Shown here: positions 45,164 to 56,721 of the stretch, one piece after another | How the letters are laid out: every line of letters starts with the position of its first letter | Position numbering within the stretch: the first letter of the stretch is position 1 | Assembly: GCA_001557505.1 (NCBI GenBank) | Contig: LSAX01000007.1 | Location: 2,170,001-2,234,000, forward strand | DNA length: 64,000 nucleotides | Reading direction: 5' to 3' | Source: Reticulascus tulasneorum | Lineage: Eukaryota > Ascomycota > Sordariomycetes > Glomerellales > Reticulascaceae | Position numbers and translations under genes: made by a program | The notes under the pieces: generated by a model | Databases searched by the model: none | The model's input: the letters and a program-made list of their open reading frames with translations, nothing else | Told to the model about the DNA's origin: nothing

Positions 45164-48100
45164 CTAAGAGTCATTTGATCCGCTTTCAAGATCAGGACTT
45201 CTGGCCCTGTTCCTTCTCCGCATAAAGACCCGTTGGATAGGGGTAAGAAATCCGGTCGGCAAATGCCTCGAGAAGTTCCGTGGCTGTATGTCATCATCAT
45301 TTGTTATGGCAATGGAATCTGCGGAGCGAGTTTGGCGATTGGAAGAACGGTTAGAAGACGTGACGGAGCTTGCTGAGCTGACATAGTAGGATGAAGATGC
45401 AGGAGATCGCCGCGGCCGCGGGGAAAAGAGGTAGACGAGTCCCCGGAATCTAGCCGCCAGTGAAGAGGATGGCCCAATGTGTGATCCTTCCACAACCTCG
45501 ATGGTTTCTGGTTCTTCTATGACGATAACGCTGCCCGAGCTTCTTCGGCGTCGCCGGGCTTCACGTCGTTCAACAATCACATGAGGTCTGAATTGAGGAA
45601 TATTGAGAGGAAGGAAGGGGAATCTGCCGGTTTGCGGAGGTTGCCGTGGTCTGAGGGTAGGTTCGCCCTGGGAATCGAATGAAAGAGTCAAGCTATCCAA
45701 ATCAGAGTCGCTGGAACTGGACTCGGTCTCACTGTCATGCTCGGGCCAGAATGGTAGCCTTCTGATCCCAGCCTTGATAGCATTTCCAAGCGTTGAGTCG
45801 GTAACTTTGGAGAGATAGTGGTGCACAATGTAGTCTCGTTCATATGCCTCAATCCAGATATACTCGTTGCTGTCGTCATCTCCGTCCAGATACCGTCGGT
45901 ATTTCCAAAGATGGCGTAGTAGGGGTATCTTGGCGTGGAACATGAATCTTCCGAATAGTGGTGCGTAGTCCATTTCGTCGCCCACGCTACTGACTGAGGA
46001 TTCTTCAATTATCACCACTTCATCAGACCCATCTGTGTCTTTCTCAATGTCCTTTTCGTTTCCTTCATCCTCTTTGTCCGAGTCCGGAGCCTCGTCATCA
46101 TCGGTATCCTCGTCCTTTATCTCGTCCAGTGCTGGTTGTCGTTGCGGCTCCAGCTCTGAATGTGACGCATGTCTCCTCTTCCATGCCTTCTTCCAAGAGG
46201 ATAAGATTTCGTTCACGTAAAGGGCAATAACGATAAGTGGAACAAAGACTAGGGCCGATATTCCGACTACGATGATTCTGTTAGCATCAGCGCACACCAG
46301 ATTGAGACGAGGCATTGTTCTTACAAAGCCATCCTGAGACCTCGCTTATGGGCCACGTGGTTTCACCGGAAGGACTTTTCGGAAATGCATCAATCGACAG
46401 ATCGAAAAAGCTCGTCATAAATGATAGAGGCAACTGGAGTTCGGTTAGTACCTCGGGATGGCCAGATTCAGCTTATTCAATCTTAACAAGAAAGGTAAAC
46501 TAGGGTTGACTTACAAACACAATTGTCACGAGGGTGAAGACAAGCATGATCTTGAGAGCGTTGTCAGCAGGTTCAAGTGTCAACTCACTGCAAGGATCTC
46601 GTCCTTACATTGCCCTGCCTCTGTGTCCCTTCAGAGCCCTCTCGAGCGAATCGTGCTTCCCAGGCATTGGCTTGTTTCTGTTTGAGATCAAGAAGATGAT
46701 TGAGCTATTCGAAAATTCCAAGATTAGACAGATACGAGAAAAATAGATGGGAATATGTCCATACCGATTCCTGCACCTTTTCAGTGTAGTCGATCATTTG
46801 CGTGACAACTGCAAGATTGTCGTCTACGATATTGATGTTCTCTTGCATAGAGGCATGGTTCCGAAGAATCGACGGGCTTGACTTCCGTGATTTCCTTAGT
46901 CTATCGGATTTCGTTTCTCTTTGACCATAGGATTCGAACGGGGACTCGGGCTCCTCGAAATGAACCTGCTTTTCGGTCCCCTTTGCTCTCTCCTTCCCCT
47001 TATTTTCGGGTGATATGTTCAATGAGGTTTGCCGACCTTCCTGCTTGGCCAAAAGCCGAAGGAGTAGCGCTTGAATATTGTCGTCGTCTTTTGCTTTTGA
47101 ACGCCACTCATCTTCGTCGTCTACTTGTTTTGGATAGAGCCTCAATAGCTTGTCTAGTACGTCCTTCTGCTGCGTCAGAACCGTTCTGACGATGGTTAGC
47201 TCATCCTGGATATCCATAATCTCTACCAGAAGCTTGGTTTCTTTGTTTAGCCGAAATAGTGTCTCAATCTTTTTACTTCTCTGTTCTGGATCTAGTTCGT
47301 GCGTCAGGCTTGACGTCGTGCGTTCAAACTTCCTGAACAGCGCGGCCTGTTGCTCAGCCTGTAAAGAGTCAAACTTATCCATCCACCGTGAGTGACTAGC
47401 AGACATACCACAGTATTGATGGACGATTGGAAGCATTCCTGGAATCTGAAGTCCAGTGGACCTTCCCGACCGAAGAAATCAATGCTCGTCTTCAGTACGA
47501 AATGAACCAAGTCTTCAGTCGACAAGATAGGCCGCCGCGATTTGTTCTCCTTGAGATCGTGCAGCAGTTCGTCGTTGAGATTGAATCCCTCATTCGGCTT
47601 CCATGTGTTCGGGAAACTTGTAACAACGGTGCCTGGAGATTTGCTTTGATTAGCTATTGGATTATTTTAGATGAAGGAAGGAAGGGCGACAACCATCATG
47701 AAGAGCCCATAGCCAGAGTTGGTCTACCATGAGGATCGGTCGATTCATGGCGTCGCTATCTACCCTTTCTTTCTTCGAATGTCTAGATCTCTGCGCTCTT
47801 TTTGCCCTCCTCGCCCATCTGTAAGCGACTTGATCCTTGTCCCGCACTTCTGTTGTCTCCAGCATGTAGTAAGAGAACTGGTCTAGCGTCCGCCGACAGT
47901 GGATTGGCCTCTTCGCAGACAAGTAGCCCTTCAGGAGGAGTGCAGTCTCACTAGATTCTTCAACTTCAGGCAGCGGTAATGAATCCTGGACTTTATCCTC
48001 TGTAGACCTGATAGTCTTTGGTGGTAGATTTCTCCGGAATCGACGACTGAACGTTTTGTGTCGTCTAGAGTGCTTATAATATAGCGCTACTGATGGCGCT

Positions 48101-51100
48101 GCATCGCTGTCACTATCATTCGATCGGCGAGTCTCCTCTTCTCGTTGGAAAGCCCTAGTGAGATACTTTCGATGTCGATGTCTCTCAAAACCTAGAATGG
48201 GCATCTTAAGATACAATAGTGAGATCACGATACCAAGATTATTGAACGCGGGACTTACAAAGAGCACAATCGCATCGGACTCTGTCATGTCATCTTGTAC
48301 AGATGGTATGCTGCTCATCGAAGATTCGTGTCTGAGGGTAGTCGGACGTGAAACAGCTTCCTTCGAAGAAGGCTCAATGTTGAAGATCTGTTCAGGCAAG
48401 TATGTTCCAGTGCGATGTGAGCCTTCCGGGTCAGCTGCTTTATCGACAGGATATTCGACTCGTCCGAACTCGTCTCTGCTGGCTTCATCAAAATCTTGAG
48501 CTTTCCCCCGAATCCATTTGTGAGACTATTGTGGAATTAGTTGATATAATAACTAATGCGTTGTCCAACGCACATGTTTGTAACGCTTTGCCTGTGGAAC
48601 CATATAGCGGTCGATTGTTCTTAGCCCTGCGATTTATCCTTAGTAAAGTAAACGGTAATTTAGTTTCCTGTAGTGTGCGTCATACCTTCATGACGTTGCC
48701 CGCCCATGGAACCATCTTGAATCCCCATGCTGATAAATAGATCCTGAAGATTATTAGAGACTCTCACATCATATTTTTAGCATTGGCTGACTGACATGAA
48801 CCCATTGCTCCTGTGCTGAATTAGCAATGCATTCTACATCCGACTGCCAGTACTCACATTATTCGATGGCAAGTGAATCCAGCGGCATTGACTATCTTCA
48901 GCTTTCCTGTCAATTGGCCGTCTTCGGGAAAGAATCTTTTCGAGGCCATCTTCTTGGCTGTAGATGAGGCCGTATACGGTTGACCTACCTAGATTGAGTA
49001 AGTCATAAGTGTTCCCATTGGACTTACTCGTGAAGAATTCAACAGGAAACACCTCCAACTTCTGACAAGCCTGATATTGTGAGCCTGATTTAGGTTGAGA
49101 TAAGGCGTCCATTTCCTTTACAGGCATGGACGCCCCTTGGATCAGCCGACGCCGGTCCTTAACCTCCCAGATCCACTCATGGTCGCTGTTACCTATTTCC
49201 GCATATTGCCAAGCGGTTTTTCCGTCCCTGTCTGCCAAGTCAACCAGGAAGGTATCTTCGGCCAGCTCTTTCATCACTTCAGTGAAGTTGATCCGAAGAT
49301 CCGAGTCTGAAGTTTTGATCTTGATTGCCCGTTGGACTGCAATATGGAGAGGTGTCTTGCCAGCTTTGTCCTTGAAACTAGCCACAACACTTCCTCGTCT
49401 CATCAGTAGTGTCACAGCGGCATGATTTCCACTGGATGCAGCCAAATGCAGTGCTGTCTGCCCTAATCCATCTTTGGCATCCAGTGGAAACTTCATGTTG
49501 ATAAATTCGTTGAGGTGCTCTTCTAATGTTCTGGTAATACACGACTGGAATAAAAGCGAGCTTTTTATCCGGTAAATGATTTGTCTAAAGATTGGATCTG
49601 AAGGACCTTCGAATCTACTCAGCCGTTGCGATTTTCCGGACTTTATGGGTATGAAAAGTATCCTCGAGATATCAGCGGCAGGAGACTGGGCCTATATCTG
49701 GTGAGCATATACTTGCAAGTAGTCGCTGACAAAGTGAACCTGACTGGTACCTTTCCTGTAGGCTGCACAATCGGGTTGTAGAACCAATATATGAACGGGG
49801 CAGACTCCCCTTTGTTAACATGGCCGTAACATTTTCCCCACAGCTCGGCAACGTTTATCTTGCCCTCGTCGTTCTTTCCGAGCCAGTCAACTATCCAGCG
49901 TTTCTCTGTATTCTCTGCTTGTGGGAAAACGAAGCCCTTCTTGTTTGAATCTTCTCCAAGAGGAAAAGGCGCATCCAGAAAAATGATACCAGCAATAAGG
50001 TCTTGCAAGTTTTCAGCACCGTTGGTTGTCTTTGTGTCACTTTCTCTTTCTGACATCATGACGATAGCCCTTTGCAAGACCAAACAGCCGAATCCATGCC
50101 CGAGAAGGATGGTTGGAACACATTTATTGTCCTCTGCTGATCTCTTCTCATTTATGCGCAAAATCAGATTCTCCGCCGCCTGATTCAAATATTCCTGCGG
50201 TAGAAGGCTCTTTTCTGGTCTTGGATAGAAATATGCTAGAATGCGCGCGTTCGGTATCTGGGCTGGGAGCATGGAAGCATCTCGTAGCCAGTGCACAGGT
50301 CGATCCACGTCGTGATAGTGGTCTGTAGACTGTCGCGCCGATTGAGCTTCCTTTTCAGAACGTCGGTCCTCGCTAGGGGCGATCCCCTCCGGTTTGGTTG
50401 GATCCTTACTTGCTGGAAGTGGAGGCTCTGCTATCGTTGCCACAGCAGCTTGCGAGGATTTGGCTTTCTTGCTCTTACTCCGAGTACGAATGCCATCTTT
50501 CGGCTTCGTTTCCTTTGAACCCTCTGCTTCTTGAGCTTTCTCTTCAATGACCGCTGGGAGGGATTGTGGTGAGTTTACCGAGTCTGAGTCTTTGAGAGCC
50601 TTGCTGGCTGGCTGTTCAGAATCCATAGGCCCTTCCTCGTTTTCCTCCGGCAGAGTTGCGGCAATAGCGTGATCTTTCCTCCACTTCTCAATCTCTTCTG
50701 TCCCGAGGCCCTTTGTATCATCGCCCTTTTTCTGTTTGCTAATCTCTTCGGTCGTGGAAGCTCTGCGCGTACGAGACTCTTTGACGATTTCAGCTTTCGC
50801 AAGAGCCGATTCGGGTTTTCGGCCGTCCAAATCATCAGTAGCAGAACCTTGTACGGCGTCTCTCGCCAGCCTTGCTATCTTTTTTCTTGTTGCCTTCTTA
50901 TCAAGAGCATACATCCAGGCAGTGCTTTGTGTCTCCTCAAGGTCGTGAACCGCGATAATGTCAACGCGTGGTGTCTCGGACTTAGCAACACCCCAATCGG
51001 GTGGCATGGACACGATTTCGAGTTTATAAGAGTCCTGTTTTCGTCAGCTGGCTCCTGTGTACCTCCTTAGCGCATATACTGACCTTTTCGGGCTTCTTGC

Positions 51101-51707
51101 CGCCGTCGGTTTCTACTGCTTCTTGGGGTGAATTTTGAGTCGTACCAGTCCGGATCTTTTCTTTTTTCTCATTGTCGACTGGTTCAACGACGGAAGACGA
51201 AGTCTCAGGCTGATCCCGCTTCATCCCATAGTTTGCCTTAAACAAGGAGGTAAATAATCCAACTGGCGGCTTTAATAGGCGGTTTTGGCCTTGCGCACGA
51301 GATGCGGATTCGGATTTCTTGCCACCACCATCCTTCCTTGTAGCAGATTCGTCTCCATCCGTTGGCTTTGGCGGCTTATTCTTTGGTTTGAGGGGCGCCT
51401 GCTCCAGCTCTGTTTTTCCTTCTTGCTTCTCGTCTTGCTTCTCGCCTTGCTTCTCTTCCAGCTTATCTTTCGATATTTCTCGTAGTGTCTCTTCGGGTTT
51501 CTTTTCTGACTCTTCTTCCTTTTTATCTTCCGGCTTCTGGTTTGAATCCTCTTCTCGGGCTTGTTTTGGCTGGTCGCTTGGCCTATCTTCATCTGTTTCC
51601 TGTGGCTTATCCTCTACGGGAGATACCGTTTCATTAGACATTGCTACATCCTGGCTTGCTTGTTCTTGTGTCTTTTTCGGGGCTTCAACAACTGGGCTAT
51701 CAGCCAT
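45164..51707 (-). CDS. Giant pseudo-hydrolase / ankyrin / CorA-like membrane protein
   Basis: Fourteen exons on the minus strand join in phase to 1935 residues: 51084-51707, 49751-51034, 48858-49691, 48796-48810, 48686-48743, 48574-48626, 48259-48525, 47694-48204, 47409-47632, 46765-47358, 46609-46704, 46515-46550, 46325-46433, 45164-46266. Domains in order: charged Lys/Glu-rich disordered region (1-220); alpha/beta-hydrolase-like region (about 220-640) starting VDIIAVHDLEE and with GHGFG where GHSxG is expected, so residue 522 is Gly not Ser; ankyrin repeats (about 705-800, GQTALHLAASSG, GKTPLHIAV); linker with WIHLPSNN; CorA-like domain (about 940-1590) with the VDQLWLWAL block, a long coiled coil and two membrane helices (about 1521-1542, 1569-1590); then a 345-residue acidic tail. 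Probably an integral membrane protein. A role in non-self recognition is inferred from architecture. Confidence 0.82.
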
Positions 51708-53808
51708 TGCTGGAGGTTTTCAGTTGCTGCTATATGCCTTTTTGGCCAGACTTGCACTATTTGCCCACCTTCGGTACCTCGGCTGTGTCGTTAAGTTTTG
51801 GATATATCCTCAAGCGTAGGTCTATGGAATCCTGACCTACGTCAGACAAGCGTCTAGTGTTGGAGAAGGAATCGTTGGGGTCGGAAAATCATGTAGGTTG
51901 CGACCTGGCCAGCATCTAATGCTCTTAAGGTTATGAGAATGCTTGCTTTTCAATTTTAAGATAATGTGACAGAAATGCAGCGTGGGTAAGTGCGGCCTAT
52001 TATTAATTATCAAAACCCATGTTCTGACAACACCCTTCGCAATCTCTAGGATGCCTTGGTAAATGTATCCTCTTCCGAGCATCTCCGCTGAAGATATCGA
52101 ATGGTTGTGTGCAATATGCAGGCTATGCCAAACAGGTGAAATTCGAATGCAGGGATTGCTGATCATTGCCGCAAAGCGGGATGCAACCCCCAGTGTTGCA
52201 CTCGAGCAATACCGCGCCATACAGCTGGCATAGACTATTTGAATGGCTATTCCGAAATTGGTTGTCGTCCTTGGCCCCTTGTACTACCCCTCATTGGGTT
52301 TTGCGAAATGGTGGCGTAAATGACAGCTGCAAGTTTATCTGTCAGCTCTGGATGCGAGAAGGATATGAGAGCGTGATATGCCGCTGTTCGTCAGTCAAGG
52401 CCGAAATGGGAACTGCGTGGCATGCACGTTGACTAGAGATCCCTGGCTTTCGGGTAAGAGTACCCTGTTCGGCTCGGCCCTTGTCAATGGGGGGATCATT
52501 CTTCGTGTAAGGCTCTAGCAAAGTTTCAGCTGACCAGGGTGGTGCGCCAATATCTCCATCATTTCACACCAGTTCCTCTCATTCAGTCAACGCGGGCATT
52601 ATTCCGCCCAGGAAAACATTGACTGAACCAATCATCCTAGTGTCAAGATGTCAGCTCATCGCCCCTGGATTTGACATTGAATTTCTTTTGATGCGATGGA
52701 GTTGAGATGGGATAGCTGGAGAGAGTTGATGGACGTGTCTCGCTATTTTTATATCTCAATTCGCCAATAGCCATGTAAAGTGTACCATCGCGGTGTCTGC
52801 TCGATTTTATTAATTAATGTCAATCTTCAATTCTAATCTTGCGAGCCATGGCCCTCATCGCGATTTGTGCCCGGCCTCGTTCACAAGGCGATAAATAATA
52901 CGCAGAGGGGTTGCCTATGCTAAGCAAACTTGGCCGATCACTATCAAAGTCTATGGACCGGGTCAGGTAACCCTAAGTATCCTACAAAATAAATCAGGGT
53001 TGAAGATTTCGGTTGACACAAAACTACACACTAAACCTACATCGATCGGATATTCTCAAACGCATACCTGTAGATGCCAAGCTTCAGGCAACAACACACC
53101 ATATTCAGCGGGATCCGATGTGTCTCGGTAAGGATGTTGAGAGTATCGGAATAGAACCACAACGATTTACAAGCGTAGGGTGAAACAGTATGGCGAATTG
53201 CTTACGGCACCGCAGGACGAGTGCAAGTACAGGCGACATGTCAATCAGATTAGCAATATCTAGACTATTAAGCGTCATGCGTGGCGCGTAATAAATCAGC
53301 CTTGAAATGGAGCTGTCCTGCCCTTACACTGGACACGAACACCACCTGGCTCAATCTCAATAATTATACCGAAACTATTATCGTCTCCTTCTTTCGTGAA
53401 CGATGCGCCAGTCATCGATGCGCAGTGTTAAACGGGCGGGCCAAGCATATCGCCAGCAAGCTTGGGCCTGGCAACACCACCTCGGCGTAGCACTCGCGGG
53501 CGACCACTCAGACCCGATTTATCAACAGAACCAAGGAACTGGGCCTCTTGTTTGCAAAGGTGCGTCGAAAAGCAGAGCACTGTCCCAATTGGGGCTGTTG
53601 CTCCCCCACACGGCCAAGGACACTAAGGGTCGGCAAGTGGAGGTTCTGGGGTACTCCAAGCCCGAGAATACCAAATTCCGGGGTACATATGCGCTTGCGA
53701 TTTCCGCATTCCATACCACTACCTTTGCGGGAGAAAGGATTGCTACTCATTCTCACACCGAGATTTACCTTCGTTGTCCTCTATTGCTATTTGCAGCCCA
53801 AACACAAG
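51708..53808. other. Divergent intergenic region upstream of ankyrin gene and MFS transporter
   Basis: 2.1 kb without a convincing gene. Frames at 51837-52220 (-) and 53403-53849 (+) lack any family feature or signal. Must contain both promoters. Confidence 0.5.
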
Positions 53809-55719
53809 ATGTCAGGCTGGAAGTACGCCTTCACGCTCTCGAAGGATGAAGTTGGGGATGCCACACCACCGGGCACGGTGAGACTCATAGGTAGGTCTTT
53901 GCACCAAACATGCAGTCAACATCTAGAAGACCCAACGCCTTTCCGTGTGTATGACAGCTGACAATACGAAGAGCATATCTCTATTGGGAGCGGCGAACTG
54001 GGAGCCGGTCACCGGGATCAAGTTGTCAAGTTTCCCAAACCGTCGTCCGACCCAGCGGACCCTTTAAATTTGGCGGGTTGGCGAAAGATTGCACTTTTGC
54101 TAGTGGCTTCGATCTACGCCTTTGTTGCAAATTTTACCAGCTCCAGTATTGCCCCTGCTCTTGGACTTTGGCAGTACACGTTCCCGCAGGAGCCCAAACT
54201 GTTTCCTGAGCTTATCTATCTCATTGCTGTACGGTTTACTCTCAACTCCGGAGCACGGGCTTCCATCTTTGTTAGTTCCCGCGTCACAGTTCTGCATTAC
54301 TGACGCCTACTTGTGTGGCAGGTGAACGTGCTTTTTCTGGGAGTGTCCAATATCTGGTGGGTGCCGCTGTCAAACTGGCTGGGGCGCCGGCCCGTCCTTA
54401 TCCTCGCCACACTTCTTATGACTCTCTGCACCATGTGGTGCGGGCTTGCGACATCATACAACTCTCTACTCGTGGCTCGGATCTTTCAAGGCATTGGCGG
54501 TGGTGCTGCAGACACTGTTGCTCCAGCCCTTATCGGAGATGTCTATTTTATTGACGAGCGAGGCAGGGCTATGGTACCCACCCTTTAAAATCTTCTACAC
54601 TTACTATAGTCCCAAACGCCAATGCTGATTGTCCTTAGGCAGTATACACCGTCTTTCTCTGCACTGGCTCTATAGTCGGAGGGATCGCGGGATCCTACAT
54701 CGGATACCAACTTGGGTGGACGTACATTTTCTGGGTGGGTGTCGCCTTGTCCGGAGCTTGCTTCCTCGGAATGGCCGTGCTGGTCCCGGAGACGCTGTAT
54801 CACCGATCGAATTTGGGCGAGGAGGCCAGGCCCCCGGATACAAACAGCGACACCAAGGAAGCCCTGACTGTGGAGGTGGAGCGCGCACAGAGTCAGCCGC
54901 TCGAGCTTAGCACGTTCCGCCAATCCCTCGGTTTCGGCCCGCGCCACGGAAGCCTGATTCGCCATTCCATGCAGCCCTGGCGCACGCTTGCATTGCCCGG
55001 GACTTGTGTTGTTATGATGCACTATGCCGGTCTGGTCGGCGGCATCGTCACCATCTCCACTATCGGCGCGCAGCTGGTTTCCATGCCGCCGTACTTGTGG
55101 GGCGCCAACGCGGGACTTATCAATATCGGAGGCCTGATCGGGGCAGTGCTAGGATACTTCTACACCTATCTGCTCTCCGACGCACGTCTGAAGAGCCGCG
55201 CCAAGCATACAAGGCTTGGTTTCGCAGAGGCCGAGGACCGGCTGCCTACTCTTTTCGCCCCCCTGGCGGTTGCGACGGCCGGCTTCCTTGTGTTCGGATT
55301 CTGCGCACAGTATCCAGGACCGAAGCGATGGGTCGGATTGCAGGCCGGCTACGCAATGCTGGCATTTGGCTTGATGCAAGTGCCTTCCATTGGGTTCAAC
55401 TACGTGAGTGCGCTCCGTCTCTCTTCGCTTCTCCACGCGAGCTCGGTGACGGAGGATTCCGTTAATTTTCTTGCAGCTTATCGACGCCTATTCTTTCCGC
55501 GCAGCAGACTGTTTTGTTGTAGTGACGATCCTGCGCTCCATCGTCGCTTTTGCGTGGACATTTTTCGCCGCACACTGGGTCGAGGATAGAGGACCGGCAG
55601 AGCCGTTTGGTATTTTCGGCATGCTGATGGGTCTCTTCTCGCTCTTCTCCGTTCCTCTCTGGCTATGGGGGAAGAGGGCGAGAATCGCAACTTCCTCGTC
55701 CTGCGGTGCCCAGGCTTAA
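53809..55719 (+). CDS. MFS transporter (drug/polyamine:H+ antiporter-like)
   Basis: Five exons, 53809-53890, 53972-54228, 54322-54573, 54639-55403 and 55477-55719, join in phase to 532 residues. The N-terminal cytoplasmic part has PPGTVRLIEH and later KPSSDPADPLNLAGWRK, the usual lead-in of this fungal MFS branch. Helix 1 is ALLLVASIYAFVANF; the cytoplasmic loop motif is WVPLSNWLGRRPV and helix 4/5 has ARIFQGIGGGAADTVAP. About 12 membrane segments with a polar central loop near residues 240-280. Likely plasma-membrane exporter or importer of small molecules. The acceptor of intron 1 was selected to avoid an in-frame stop and has a CTGAC branch site 10 nt upstream. Confidence 0.9.
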
Positions 55720-56721
55720 TATTGTCACAGCCGGGAATCCTAGAAGGCTAGATACATGATCTGTTGACTTCTTTCATTGGGTCCGAGGGGGAATAGCTTG
55801 TATTGACCATTCGAGATAACCCAATTGAAGAAAATATGCTAATTGCTGAATGAAGAGAGTTCTCAAAGTCTGAAGTGTCCAGATCTCATCATACACTGCC
55901 AAGATCAGATCAAGACTGACAAATCGTCTTGAGCCTACACAAGTGCCATTGTTTATAACTCCACAGCAACTACCAACATGATCAAGAATCAAGCGTGCCA
56001 CAGCCAAGCGATTCCAGATCTCTTCCAGTTCAGAATTCATCGCCAAGGTCGAGTTAATCGGAGCGTACGCGTGGTCAATCCGAAATCTCTGCGTGGCTCA
56101 ACGAGAAGCAAGATCAGCGGTCAAAAACAAGACCAGACACCTCAGTAGCCGGCGGCCTGTTTAGGTATAGACATTTCGCGGCGCAAACTAGCCCAAATGT
56201 CCATCCCACACCACCATCCATGTGCGTGATTGTCATTGGTATTCCCGCCGTCGGCGCAGCCCCGCGAATTGCAGGCAGAGGTAGACATGTGTGTTCGTCG
56301 ACCGGGCCCACATCATTACGGAAGGGCAACTCTATTTAGCGGCTCGGATGAGAACCGGCCCAACTCAATCGGGACCACATCACGAATACTCCAAGGCCTG
56401 CTTGCACTAAGCCACGGGCACATTTGCAAACAGCGGGTTCGCTAATTGCACTCAGGATTAGGTTGCATTGCTCCCTCCCCTGTAGTGCTACTTGATTGCT
56501 AGACGAGGCGTAAAATGGTGACAAGAGAACATGCCTATTATTTCGTCCGGGTTCATTAAAGATTTCATGGTGATTAGAGACCGTCTACAAGCAAATACAC
56601 ATTGATATATGCAATAGGCATGTCAAATTTAGGCTTGAAGACACTGGTATAGTTATCTATTTAGGAGCACTGTACGTGTTATCCTATGATCATTCTGCCT
56701 AAGGGCTACGGACTCATATTG
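55720..56721. other. Spacer between convergent MFS and P450 genes
   Basis: 1.0 kb between two stops. A minus-strand frame at 55774-56046 is open but featureless, so it is not called. Confidence 0.5.

Noticed and set aside
46705..51013. Treating the blocks 49643-51013, 48834-49496, 47662-48399 and 46705-47436 as separate genes
   Set aside because: All join through short introns with proper GT/AG ends and consistent phase, and the domain blocks continue across each join.
51837..52220. Minus-strand frame of 127 codons upstream of the ankyrin gene
   Set aside because: Composition looks random, no motif, and it lies where the promoter of the large gene is expected.
53403..53849. Plus-strand open frame of 148 codons before the MFS gene
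   Set aside because: No signal, domain or splice logic; it overlaps the first MFS exon in another frame and an opposite-strand frame equally long.
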